Origin: Adineta ricciae
Taxonomy: Eukaryota; Rotifera; Eurotatoria; Adinetida; Adinetidae
Direction of reading: 5' to 3'
DNA length: 64,000 bases
NCBI GenBank assembly: GCA_905250025.1
Contig: CAJNOJ010000138.1
Location: forward strand, 208,817-272,816
Shown here: positions 33,950 through 45,400 of the stretch, piece after piece
How the letters are laid out: each line of letters starts with the position of its first letter
Position numbering within the stretch: the stretch's first letter is position 1
The notes under the pieces: generated by a model
Told to the model about the DNA's origin: nothing
What the model saw: the letters and a program-made list of their open reading frames with translations, nothing else
The model's database searches: none
Translations under genes and position numbers: made by a program

Positions 33950-34634
33950 ATGATGGCACCGACTATTTGGGTACAAATTGACAATTGTGACACGGAAAAG
34001 GTGCGGCTGGAATCGGAGATGGATATTGACGATCTTAAAAAGAAGTTACTAGGAAAGGATGCAAATAAATATCGAGCAATCTATCAGAATGTTAGGTTGA
34101 GGTCAGACACACTAATACCTGGTGACACGACATTTGAGCAACCCGTTTTGTTACAGTTACAAATAGCATCAGGTAGGACTGCTCTTCAACTTGTTTTTCT
34201 ACAAAATGATGAGATGATTTTTGAATCGCAGATTTGACATCGACTCAGTCGCAGCCGTTAATCACAAATGTAGACGGTACTTTTCAACCACACTTTGAAA
34301 ATCAAATGCTTGGACAGTCGACTCATGCGCACCAACGACGAGGTCAACCGCAGGCATACGATCCATATTATTCTTCGATAAATCAGGGCTTACTTAATAC
34401 TAGCTACCCACCAGTCCCGGATTATTCAACTGGTCGCACATCGATCCCTTTCAGTCTGTCATCGGGAACCTATTCTTCTGGGTTAAATTCGCATTATAAC
34501 TGTGATCAAACGTATCATTCATTTGCGGCACCCTCCAATTATGAAACATCATATTATTCACCAACAGGCATGAGCATGCCTACAATGGTAACTAACAACT
34601 GTTAATAGCGTGTGATTTTCGAGAGAAAAGAAGT
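33950..34634 (+). CDS. Ubiquitin-like header protein, 5' part (copy A)
   Basis: Exon 1 33950-34172, exon 2 34232-34587 (donor ATG|GTAACT), then intron to the join. Exon 1 encodes MMAPTIWVQIDNC and continues through MDIDDLKKKLL, KYRAIYQNVRL and a terminal PVLLQLQ: about 70 residues of beta-beta-alpha-beta type, as in ubiquitin-like headers of Crinkler (CRN/CR) proteins. The same module is in the giant GTPase gene (exon 48905-48630: KVWCQIDGY, ADIDDLKGQVL, YRAYYQNQLL). Exon 2 is a linker rich in Ser, Tyr, Pro and Thr. The rest of this copy is at 36053-36657 and is broken. Confidence 0.65.
34378..34634. repeat. Terminal overlap with 36053-36309 (257 nt)
   Basis: Same 257 nt by reading, sharing ACATCGATCCC where the copy-B piece at 34636 has ACATCAAACCC. 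The piece at 36053 therefore continues this one, skipping 34636-36051. Confidence 0.88.
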
Positions 34635-34635
34635 N
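34635..34635. other. Assembly join (1 N), copy A to copy B
   Basis: The right side repeats the linker exon with copy-B variants. Confidence 0.88.
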
Positions 34636-35232
34636 GTCCCGGATTATTCAACTGGTCGCACATCAAACCCTTTCAGTCTGTCATCGGGAACCTATTCTTC
34701 TGGGTTAAATTCGCATTATAACTGTGATCAAACGTATCATTCATTTGCGGCACCCTCCAATTATGAAACATCATATTATTCACCAACAGGCATGAGCATG
34801 CCTACAATGGTAACTAACAAATGTTAATAGCGTGTGATTTTCGAGAGAAAAGGAATATCTTCACGCTAAAGATTGTTCTCGTGTTCTATTCAGATGCGTC
34901 CGAGTTTTGTACCTCCGCATGAAATGCAACCAACGGGCATCGGATTCAGTTGTGTAACCAATGACATGAAAGTAGCGCACTTACAACAGTAAGAATCGAT
35001 ATTTATCTCAATTGAATTTATAGATTTGATTTACGTTAGAGAATGCTTTCGTCGATTGGGCCCGGAACTATTTGACAGAGCTTACGGATATCTACGACAG
35101 CAAAAAATTCGACAACGTACAGACAAGACATTAGACAATGCCCAAATACGACATGATCTGCATCAAATGACTCGAGACCCACAATCCAGTGAATTGTTAG
35201 ATCAACTCGTCTTCTTTGAGCTAAATAATTAA
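34636..35232 (+). CDS. Ubiquitin-like header protein, 3' part (copy B, intact)
   Basis: Exon 2 end (to 34809), exon 3 34894-34988 and exon 4 35040-35232. Exon 4 was placed at the AG that keeps the frame (LQQ|ECFRRLG). The C-terminal domain reads ECFRRLGPELFDRAYGYLRQ, then an IRHDLHQMTRD helix and LLDQLVFFEL. This three-helix pattern resembles the C-terminal tail of NEK1-like kinases, although no kinase domain is present. Combined with exon 1 of the other copy the protein would be about 288 aa. The stop is 111 nt from the stop of the convergent giant GTPase gene. Family assignment of the tail is weak. Confidence 0.6.
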
Positions 35233-35343
35233 GCGTAGGAAAAAAGAACTATATGAAATCGTGATTAAGATTTATTTCATGTGATAAAGCAATGTAAGGT
35301 AAATGTCATCGTAGGATATAGATAAAAATCAAATGAACGTTTT

Positions 35344-36051
35344 TCAATTTCGAGCGATTTCAGCATAGACACTGATGAGTTCTTCTAAAGTTTTTAATTC
35401 TTTGAATGTGCCACCCATTTTGTCATTAATTTTTTTCAAAAGATCCATTTGCGCAACACCGAATGCGACAGTCCAGAACTGATTAATTCTTGTTCTCAGA
35501 GTTAATAGTTTGTTGAGTTCGTTTTCGGGATAACTAGCTTGCCCATCGGTCATGAATATAATGATGAAAGATAAATTTTGAGCTGCATTAGCAGTGGAAG
35601 TTGGAAGTGGAACATTTTCTATCGTTTTAACTACTAAGTCGAATGCTTTGGTAAAATCTGTACCACCACTTGTAAATTGTATTTTGCCACTGTCAACTGC
35701 TTTTGATTCAACATTAAACATAGCGTAGTTTGCAGCACTAGCAAAAACGATAATCGTTATCCGATCTGCTGCACCACAGTCGATTCGAATTCTGATAAAT
35801 TCTTTCACAGCTTGCATCAAAGCATTCCAAGGATTTCCCGCCATTGATCCTGATGCATCAAGTAATAATATATAATGAAAAGCAGCTGGAGCGGCTTGAG
35901 GTGTGTTATTTGTAACAAATTTCATATCATATTGTTCACATAAACGTTTACCAATTTTACCCCAAACATGAAGAAACTTACTTCGTAATTTGTTCAAATC
36001 GTCGGGGTTAATCGCATTGCCGAAATACGACTGAGGGTGATCTTTCTTAAA
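35344..36051 (-). CDS. Giant SAM/Ubl/VLIG-type GTPase/vWA protein, C-terminal part (copy B)
   Basis: Last exon, cut at the N. It encodes the von Willebrand factor A domain with MIDAS motif DASGS, GGTDF and FMTDGQ, ending LEELISVYAEIARN and TGA. Alignable with 36769-37637 throughout. Metal-dependent ligand binding is the usual role of the fold; the partner is unknown. Confidence 0.8.
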   Translation of the reverse strand, partial: FKKDHPQSYFGNAINPDDLNKLRSKFLHVWGKIGKRLCEQYDMKFVTNNTPQAAPAAFHYILLLDASGSMAGNPWNALMQAVKEFIRIRIDCGAADRITIIVFASAANYAMFNVESKAVDSGKIQFTSGGTDFTKAFDLVVKTIENVPLPTSTANAAQNLSFIIIFMTDGQASYPENELNKLLTLRTRINQFWTVAFGVAQMDLLKKINDKMGGTFKELKTLEELISVYAEIARN

Positions 36052-36052
36052 N
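36052..36052. other. Assembly join (1 N), copy B to copy A
   Basis: Right side resumes the copy-A header gene in its linker exon. Confidence 0.9.
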
Positions 36053-36657
36053 ATAAATCAGGGCTTACTTAATACTAGCTACCCACCAGTCCCGGATTAT
36101 TCAACTGGTCGCACATCGATCCCTTTCAGTCTGTCATCGGGAACCTATTCTTCTGGGTTAAATTCGCATTATAACTGTGATCAAACGTATCATTCATTTG
36201 CGGCACCCTCCAATTATGAAACATCATATTATTCACCAACAGGCATGAGCATGCCTACAATGGTAACTAACAACTGTTAATAGCGTGTGATTTTCGAGAG
36301 AAAAGAAGTATCTTCACGCTAAAGATTGTTCTCGTGTTCTATTCAGATGCGTCCGAGTTTTGTACCTCCTCATGAAATGTAACCAATGACATGAAAGTAG
36401 CGCACTTACAACAGTAAGAATCGATATTTATCTTAATTGAATCTATAGATTCGATTTACGTTAGAGAATACTTTCGTCGACTGGGCCCGGAACTATTTGA
36501 CAGAACGTACGGATATCTACGACAGCAAAAAATTCGACAACGTACAGACAAGACATTAGACAATGCCCAAATGCGTCATGATCTGCATCAAGTGACTCGA
36601 GATCCACAATCCTGTGAATTATTAGATCAACTCGTCTTCTTTGAGCTAAATAATTAG
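36053..36657 (+). pseudogene. Ubiquitin-like header protein, 3' part with a 28-nt deletion (copy A)
   Basis: Exon 2 end, exon 3 from 36347, exon 4 36465-36657. Exon 3 lacks 28 nt relative to copy B; the deletion lies between two AACCA direct repeats and leaves one. It creates an immediate TAA at 36380-36382 (GAA ATG TAA), so the NEK-like tail is not translated, although exon 4 remains open. Copy B (34894-34988) has the full exon. Confidence 0.7.
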
Positions 36658-36768
36658 GCGTAGGAAAAAAGAACTATATGAAATCATGATTAAGATTTAT
36701 TTCATGTGATAAAACAATGTGAGGTAAATGTCATCGTAGGATATAGATAGGAATCAAATGAACGTCTT

Positions 36769-39700
36769 TCAATTTCGAGCGATTTCAGCATAGACACTGA
36801 TGAGTTCTTCTAAAGTTTTTAATTCTTTGAATGTGCCACCCATTTTGTCATTTATTTTTTTCAAAAGATCCATTTGCGCATTACCGAATGTGACAGTCCA
36901 GAACTGATTAATTTTTGTTCTCATAGTTAATAGTTTGTTGAGCTCGTTTTCGGGATAATTAGCTTGCCCATCGGTCATGAATATAATGATGAAAGATAAA
37001 TTTTGAGTTGCATTAGCAGTAGAAGTTGGAAGTGGAATAGTTTCTATCGTTTTAACTACTAAGTCGAATGCTTTGGTAAAATCTGTACCACCACCTGTAA
37101 ATTGTATTTTGCCAATGTCAACTGCTTTTGATTCAACATTAAACATAGCGTACTTTGCAGCACTAGCAAAAACGATAATCGTTATCCGATCTGCTGCACC
37201 ACAGTCGATTCGAATTCTGATAAATTCTTTCACAGCTTGCATCAAAGCATTCCAAGGATCTCCAGCCATTGATCCTGATGCATCAAGTAATAATATATAA
37301 TGAAAAGCAGCTGGAGCGGCTTGAGGTGTGTTATTTGTGACAAATTTCATACCATATTGTTGACATAAACATTTACCAATTTTACCCCAAACATGAAGAA
37401 ACTTACTTCGTAATTTGTTCAAATCGTCGGGGTTAATCGCATTGCCGAAATCCCACTGAGGATGATCTTTTTTAAATTCTAACCAGGTTTTCTTCGTACC
37501 TCTCACAATAATGGGTTTGCCATCTTCCATTTGTTCACATTGAGATAATGACGCTTCGTTTGACACTTCAAATTTTGTACCTGCCATTGCTCGTAATTGA
37601 TGGCCAGTTTGACAAGCATGCCGATTATCTTCATCGCCTAAATTTACGATAACAATGTATACAAAAAAGTAAAATGATAGCCACCAGATTTTCAAGACAA
37701 GTGCAAACGCCATTATGAACATTATAAAAGCTCTCCCTACAGAAAGATCTAGATAAAAATATGGTAGCAATAGTCTACCGGGGAGAGTTTTTTCGCTGCT
37801 ACGAACGTACAAAAGAGTAAATTTTGATCACATACCTGGATTAGACTTGATTAAGCTATGATCAACGTCACATGGTCGATCACAGCATGGGCATTTTGAG
37901 GTACAGCCACGTGCTTTGTCTAACAATTTGTTATATATTTGATCTTTATCGAATACAGCGAACGTGGCGAAAATTCCGTCATAATCATCTTCGAGTGTTT
38001 TTCGCGCGCCAACTATAGTTTCGAGAAACTTGTGTAGATTTTTTATGGAAGCAATGATCATAGTTGAACCATCTTCACCTTTCATTGATTTGATAACATC
38101 GGCCAATTTTGGACTTGGCGATGGCAGTTTCTCAAATAACTTCGATCCTTTTGTTTTCAAAGTATACTTATTTCGACGAACTATATAAGCCATATCGGCT
38201 TGAACTGTTCCGCCTGAAAGATACGTGTATAATAATAAACCCATGCACTGACCTTTGTTGATCAAATTATCAGAAGCCGTTCCACCAGATGCTTCGAATA
38301 TATCGTCAATATATTGTACGGATGAACCTTCATTGGCCAACGAAGAAAGTAGAAACTCGATTCGATTGAAAAATTCAACTAAAGTCTGTCGCCATTGTTT
38401 CTTTTCTTTTTCTAATTGTTGATCAATTCCCTGTTGGATTCCATTCCATAAATTTTGAAATTCTTCAACGATTATATCTGTAGGTGCTTGGATATACTGG
38501 AGTAACCAATCGTTCGTAATCGAAGGCATTAGAAGTTTGCCATCACAAATTGTTTGAATCCGTTTTCGACTGAGATCGCTTTGATTATTTTGGACTTCGG
38601 TGGCGATGATTTTTTGTCCATTGCGCATTAAAATAGTTTGAATGGTGTTTTTCACTTGAGTAGCGAATAGTTTCGCACCTTCCTGGTCACACTGCGCATC
38701 AGGTACAACCATACTGATGAAATAGTTTAACAGTGACGATTTCTGAGCCTCTAATGTTTCAAGTTGTTGAGTGAAATGTTTCTTCTGTTCATTGTAATAA
38801 AAAATTGTTAATACAATTAGGACGCATAGATGAATATTCGATTTCGTTTGTTTTGACAATAACAAACGAAACACAAGCAATTCCAGATCCATTTCATTGA
38901 AGTACGTATTGATCAAGCCGACGATCTTCTGCACAATATCGATTTCGATAGGTCGAGGAACGGCATCATTTCCATTAACGATAATCATGACATCGTGTAG
39001 GATTCTGTCGAAAAACTTTGGAATGTTGCATATGTTTGAGTTTGCGTTTGATTTCTCATCGAATTCATTTAGAATCATTTCATGCGTTGCTTTCATGAAA
39101 TCAAAAGGTAATGGCGTTGGAATGGCGGGTGCAGAAGGTATATTCGACGCTGCTTGCGGTGATCCAAAACCCATAACATTTCCAGCGAATTTCATACCTC
39201 TTTGCAACAACGTTCTTTTTTCTTTTTTCCGTTCTACATGTTCCACGTTCTCCTCTGGTGAGACGTTGAAGGCTTCAAAAGTGTTTGCTTGCACAGAACC
39301 CGCCTTATTGAAATCTGTCAGTATATCCTTGTTCAAATGTTTAAAATTGTGCAGAGTAGCTAAGGTATATCCAACACTAGCGTCTGATTGTTTATGACAA
39401 ACTTCCAGCGCATGACTTTGAAGGTCAGTAGTTAATTTATTGAAATTTTTCTTCAATATATTTACGACGTTTCTCATATCATTGATTTCAATGAGTTTTT
39501 GAATTAATTGGAGGTGCTGGAGGACCAAATCATGCGTCGGTAAAGATTGTTTTTCGAAAATATTATAATTTGCATATACAAATTTGATGGCTTGTTTTAA
39601 TCGTTCCTCTGGATTGAAATTCTGTTTGATCGACTCGATCTTCTTCAGCCACATGAGTTCGAACTCTTTTGTTGCTTCTTCTTTGTCCATTGTGTCTCCA

Positions 39701-42342
39701 CGTTTTATGATATCATCAATGAACTTGCGCAAATCAGCAGAACCATCTTTAACGAGTCTTTCCATTTGTTTCTGATCATGTGCCTGAATAGCTGCTGTAC
39801 ACCACGCATTACTTATCTCCGTCACTTGCCGTTTGAGAAATTGTCGCGATCGATCTCGAATACGATCGGAGGCGTTAGTAATTTTGAAAATATTCTCTAA
39901 TTGTATATCAAAATTCTCTTGATGCACTTGAAACTCTTTCTGGAAATGATTGCGAATGTCATACTCCATGAATTCACATGTATCCTGGATCATTTTTTCT
40001 CGATATGTTGCCGATAATGTTGCGGATATGAGATCACTGATTTCCTTGCGTATTTGATCATCTTGTCGGCGCTCGTTGATATCCTTGAAATAAGTTAAAT
40101 CTGGAAATTTCTGCAATGTATCAAATATGTTCACAGCTGTTTTTAGCCATTGCTCGGGATCGGAAAACATCTCACTGCATCGTTCATAAGCTGACTTAGC
40201 GGATTCGATGACTTTCTGGCATAATTCTTGTGTGCGTTCAATAAAATCAGGCTCTGTTCGAAGAAAACATGCACTTGAAGTGTCATTCGATACGCGTTCT
40301 TTCTTAAAAGCCGATGGCAATGAATGAAATGTTTTGAAATTAATGTCAATAGTCTCTGCTAATTCTTTTTCTTTGAGATCGTCAATAATTTTGTAAATTG
40401 CGTCGTTATGATTTTTCAAATTTGGATCAGCTTTTTGATTTAAAACGAAATGCACAATTGGTTGATTGACCGTGTTGACACCAATTTGTTTCAACGAATC
40501 AGCGCACAATGTTAACATATCTTTTAACGTTTCATTGACATCTCCCAACATATTGACAATGACCAAATGTGATACAGCCAAGCAGAATAAAACTAAACGT
40601 CTGTCGTATTCTTTATCTCCTTTCTCGATCGATAGAAGACCTTCTGTGTCGATTAACATCATATAATCAATGTTTTGTATGTTGATATTGAGGACGTTTT
40701 CCAACTGTCCCCGACGTGCTCGATCTAGTTTAGGTAGTTTAACCAATGAACCATATATACCTCGCGTACATCGTCCGTCTCTCACATCAAATAATGTACC
40801 GAACATATAGTTTAAAAGTGTACTTTTACCACTATTTTGTGGACCTATAATACTTATCACTAATATCCGTTTCGAAGCAAACCGGTGTAGAATTTTCGAT
40901 AAAAACTGATGTTGAAAATAGAAATTATCTCCATCGATAATTTCAAACGGAAAGCCAGCTGCAATGAATTCGTAATAACAATCTTGTATTAACTTTTGCG
41001 TCGCCACTGATGCATAATCATGACAAATAATTGAATTTCGCCAAAGAACTTCCAATGATAAAAATGCATGTTCAGTGTTGAGATTTCCAGCTATTTTATC
41101 CGCACCTAAACCTCGCAATGCAGATTTTAATTCAGTTGCTAACAAATCTAAACTCATTAACATGTTGTCTGACTTTAAGATATCGACGTATGATTGAAAA
41201 ATATCCCCGGATGAAATTGGTGAGGAGTGTTTGCTGCGTGGGTCTAATTCGTTTTCCAATTTGAACAACTTTTCATTGATTTCAAACATATTTTCACTTT
41301 CGGAACCGTAGAAATCAAGTCGTTTGAGTTTTTGTCGTAATTTGCACAATTCTTGAAATTTCAAGTACAATGGAAAATTCTGATCATTTCGGCGTTGATT
41401 TTTGTCTAATAGTCGTCTTGTCAATGGTTGAATAATACCATCCATCTCTTTCAAGTATTGAACGTAATCTGGCTGCATTAGTTTGTGTAAATTCGACAAA
41501 ATTTCAGCTCTGCTATTGATTGTGTTGATGTCTTTTGTGACTTTTTTCTGAATATCTTCTCGTAAAGACTGAATAGCGAAACCCGTATCTCGATCATTTG
41601 CATTTGAAGCATTTATTAATGGATACACATACACATTTTTTGACAATCGTGAATCTGATTGCTTCAACAATGCTTGAGCCTTTGAGAAATAATCTTGTCG
41701 ATTATTGATGGGTACATCGCGGATGATCATGAGTTGAAACTTATCACGCGATAGGATCTCGAGATATTCAAGTACGGCAGACGCATTCTTATCGAAAGAA
41801 GTTTTGTCGATATGGATTAGAAATCCATCAAATAACGATTGAATTTTCTGCAAAAGCTGTTTGTCAAGTGTCCCATGTGCATCAGCAATGTTTAGTAGAC
41901 GTTCGGGAACGAAACAGTAGCCGAAATCAAGGTCGATTGTTCCTTGGAAGTAAACACTATCGATTCGTTGTTCGAATGTCGATTTAAATAGTTGATTCAG
42001 TAAAGAGGATTTGCCCTGACAAGAGCCGACACCAAAAGACAAAATTGTTGGTCTTGTGTGGTCCCAAACATGGATAATTGCCGGTATAAATTCATGTTGC
42101 TGGTTCGCATCGCGGTTTAGAATAGCAGGCGAAACAAATGGCACCGGATTTCTCTTACTTGCCAATGACATGATGATACGACGTAAGAATATATCCGAGC
42201 TCATCAGTAGAACGTGTAATACCATTCGTAAACTGAGATTTGTATCGTCGCTTGGTGGATTTGTCATGTTGTATTTTTCTGTTTGATATTTGAATGTTAA
42301 TGCATTCATAAAATCATCTAAATTTTGCAAGCGTTTCAAAAA
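36769..42342 (-). CDS. Giant SAM/Ubl/VLIG-type GTPase/vWA protein, middle and C-terminal part (copy A)
   Basis: Exons 42342-37836 (continues beyond the gap) and 37637-36769, intron 198 nt. Two GTP-binding domains. The first has the loop GSCQGKSS at 42004-42027; the second has GPQNSGKST at 40822-40845 followed by LLNYMFGTLFDVRDGRCTRG (G2 region), and DTEGL (G3) near 40636-40650. This layout and the long helical region after it match the VLIG/GVIN/URGCP group of very large interferon-inducible GTPases in vertebrates. A Cys/His cluster (CPCCDRPCDVDH, then HACQTGH) follows, also as in that group. The last exon adds a vWA domain with MIDAS DASGS at 37270-37284. The 5' half of this copy is at 47423-50592. 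The nearly intronless 5.7-kb exon is also typical of the family. Confidence 0.85.
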
Positions 42343-42435
42343 NNNNNNNNNNNNNNNNNNNNNNNNNNNNNNNNNNNNNNNNNNNNNNNNNNNNNNNNNN
42401 NNNNNNNNNNNNNNNNNNNNNNNNNNNNNNNNNNN
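42343..42435. other. Assembly gap (93 N)
   Basis: Left is copy A, right is copy B of the same gene at a different position. The 93 Ns therefore do not measure a real distance. Comparison with 45834-46031 suggests that about 200 nt are missing between 42342 and the copy-A continuation at 47423. Confidence 0.9.
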
Positions 42436-45400
42436 TCATCCGTTTCAATAGGTCGAGGAACGGCATCATTTCCATTAACGATAGTCATGACATCGTGTAG
42501 GATTCTGTCGAAAAACTTTGGAATGTTGCAAATGTTTGAAATAGCGTTTGATTTCTTGTCCAATTCATTTAGAATCATTTCATGCGTTGCTTTCATGAAA
42601 TCAAAAGGTAATGGCGTTGGAATGGCGGGTGCAGAAGGTATATTCGACGCTGCTTGCGGTGATCCAAAACCTATAACATTTCCAGCGAAGTTCATACCTC
42701 TTTGCAACAATTTTCTTTTTTCCGTTCTACCTGTTCCACGTTCTCCTCTGGTGACACGTTGAAGGTTTCAGAAGTGTTTGCTTGCACAGAACCCGCCTTA
42801 TTGAAATCTGTCAATATATCCTTGTTCAAATGTTTAAAATTGTGCAGAGTAGCCAAGGTATATCCAACACTAGCGTCTGATTGTTTATGACAAACTTCCA
42901 GCGCATGACTTTGAAGGTCAGTAGTTAATTTATTGAAATTTTTCTTCAATGTATCTACGACGTTTCTCATATCATTGATTTCAATGAGTTTTTGAATTAA
43001 TTGGAGGTTCTGGAGGACACAATCATGAGTTGGTAGAGATTGTTTTTCGAAAATATTATAATTTGCATATACAAAATTTATGGCTTGTTTTAATCGTTCC
43101 ACTGGATTGAAATTCTGTTTGATCGACTTGATCTTCCTTAGCCACATGAGTTCGAACTCTTTTGTTGCTTCTTCTTTGTTCTTTGTGTCTCCACGTTTAA
43201 TGATATCATCAATGAATTTGCGCAGATCAGCAAAACCATCTTTGACGAGTTTTTCCATTTGTTTTTTGTCACGTGCTTGAATAGCTGCTGTACACCAAGC
43301 ATTACGTATTTCTGTCACTTGTCGTTGAAGAAATTGTTGCGATCGATCTCGAATACGATCGGAGGCGTTAGTAATTTTGAAAATGTTCTCTAATTGTATA
43401 TCAAAATTCTCTTGATGCACTTGAAACTCTTTCTGAAAATGATTGCGAATGTCATACTCCGTGAATTCGCATGTACCCTGGATCATTTTTTCTCGATATG
43501 TTGCCGATAATGTTGCGGATATGAGATCACTGATTTTCTTGCGTATTTCATCATCTTGTCGGCGCTCGTTGATGTCCTTGAAATAAGTTAAATCTGGAAA
43601 TTTCTGCAATGTATCAAATATGTTCACAGCTGTTTTTAGCCATTGCTCGGGATTGGAAAACATCTCACTGCATCGTTCATAAGCTGACTTAGCGGATTCG
43701 ATGACTTTCTTGCATAATTCTTGAGTACGTTCAATAAAATCAGGTTCTGTTCGGAGAAAACACGCACTTGAAGTGTCATTCGATACGCGTTCTTTCTTAA
43801 ACGCCGATGGCAGTGAATGAAATGTTTTGACATTAATGTCAATAGTCTCAGCTAATTCTTTTTCTTTGAGATCGTCAATAATTTTGCCAATTGCGTCTAT
43901 ATGATTTTTCAAATTTGGATCAGCTTTTTGATTTAAAACGAAATGCACGATTGGTTGATTGACCGTGTTGACACCAATTTGTTTCAACGAATCAGCACAC
44001 AACGTTAACATATCTTTTAACGCTTCATTGACATCTCCCAACATATTGACAATGACCAAATGTGATACAGCCAAGCAGAATAAAACTAAACGTCTGTCGT
44101 ATTCTTTATCTCCTTTCTCGATCGATAGAAGACCTTCTGTGTCAATTAACATCATATAATCAATATTTTGTATGCTAGTATTAAGGATGATTTCCAACTG
44201 TCCGCAGCGTGCTTGATCAAGTTTCGGCAGTTTAACTAATGAACCATAAATGCCTCGCGTACATCGCCCATCTCTCACATCAAATAATGTACCGAACATA
44301 TAGTTTAAAAGTGTACTTTTGCCACTGTTTTGTGGACCTATGATACTTATAACTAGTATTCGTTTCGAGGCGAATCGATGTAGAATTTTTGATAAAAACT
44401 GATGTTGAAAATAGAAGTTATCTCCATCGATAATTTCAAACGGAAAGCCAGCTGCAACGAATTCATAATAACAATCTTGAATTAGCTTTTGTGTCTCTGG
44501 TGATGAATGATCATGACAAATAATTGAGTTTCGCCAAAGAACTTCCAATGATAAAAATGCATGTTCAGTGTTGAGATTTCCAGCTATTTTATCCGCACCT
44601 AAACCTCGCAATGCAGATTTTAATTCAGTTGCTAATAAATCTAAACTCATTAACATGTTGTCTGACTTTAAGATATCGACATATGATTGGAAAATATTCC
44701 CGGATGAAATTGGCGAGGAGTGTTTGCTGCATGGATCTAATTCGTTTTCCAATCTGAATAACTTATCATTGATTCCAAACATATTTTCACTTTCGGAACC
44801 GTAGAAATCAAGTCGTTTGAGTCTTTGTCGTAATTTGCACAATTCTTGAAATTTCAAGTACAATGGAAAATTCTGATCATTTCGGCGTTGATTTTTGTCT
44901 AATAGTCGTTTCGTCAATGGTTGAATAATACCATCCATCTTTTTCAAGTATTGAACGTAATCTGGCTGCATTAGTCTGTGTAAATTAGACAAAATTTCAG
45001 CCCTGCTATTGATTGTGTTGATGTCTTTTGTGACTTTTTTCTGAATATCTTCTCGTAAAGACTGAATAGCGAAACTCGTATCTCGATCATTTGCATTTGA
45101 AGCATTTATTAATGGATACACATACACATTCTTTGACAATCGTGAATCTGATTGCTTCAACAATGCTTGAGCCTTTGAGAAATAATCTTGTCGATTATTG
45201 ATGGGTAAATCGCGGATGATCATGAATTGAAATTTATCACGCGATAGGATCTCGAGATATTCAAGTACGCCAGACGCATTCTTATCGAAAGAAGTTTTGT
45301 CGATATGGATTAGAAATCCATCGAATAACGATTGAATTTTCTGCAAAAGCTGTTTGTCAAGTGTCCCATGTGCATCAGCAATGTTTAATAGACGTTCGGG

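Noticed and set aside
42325-42762. ORFs crossing the 93-N gap
   Set aside because: The sequence on the two sides comes from different positions and copies of the same gene.
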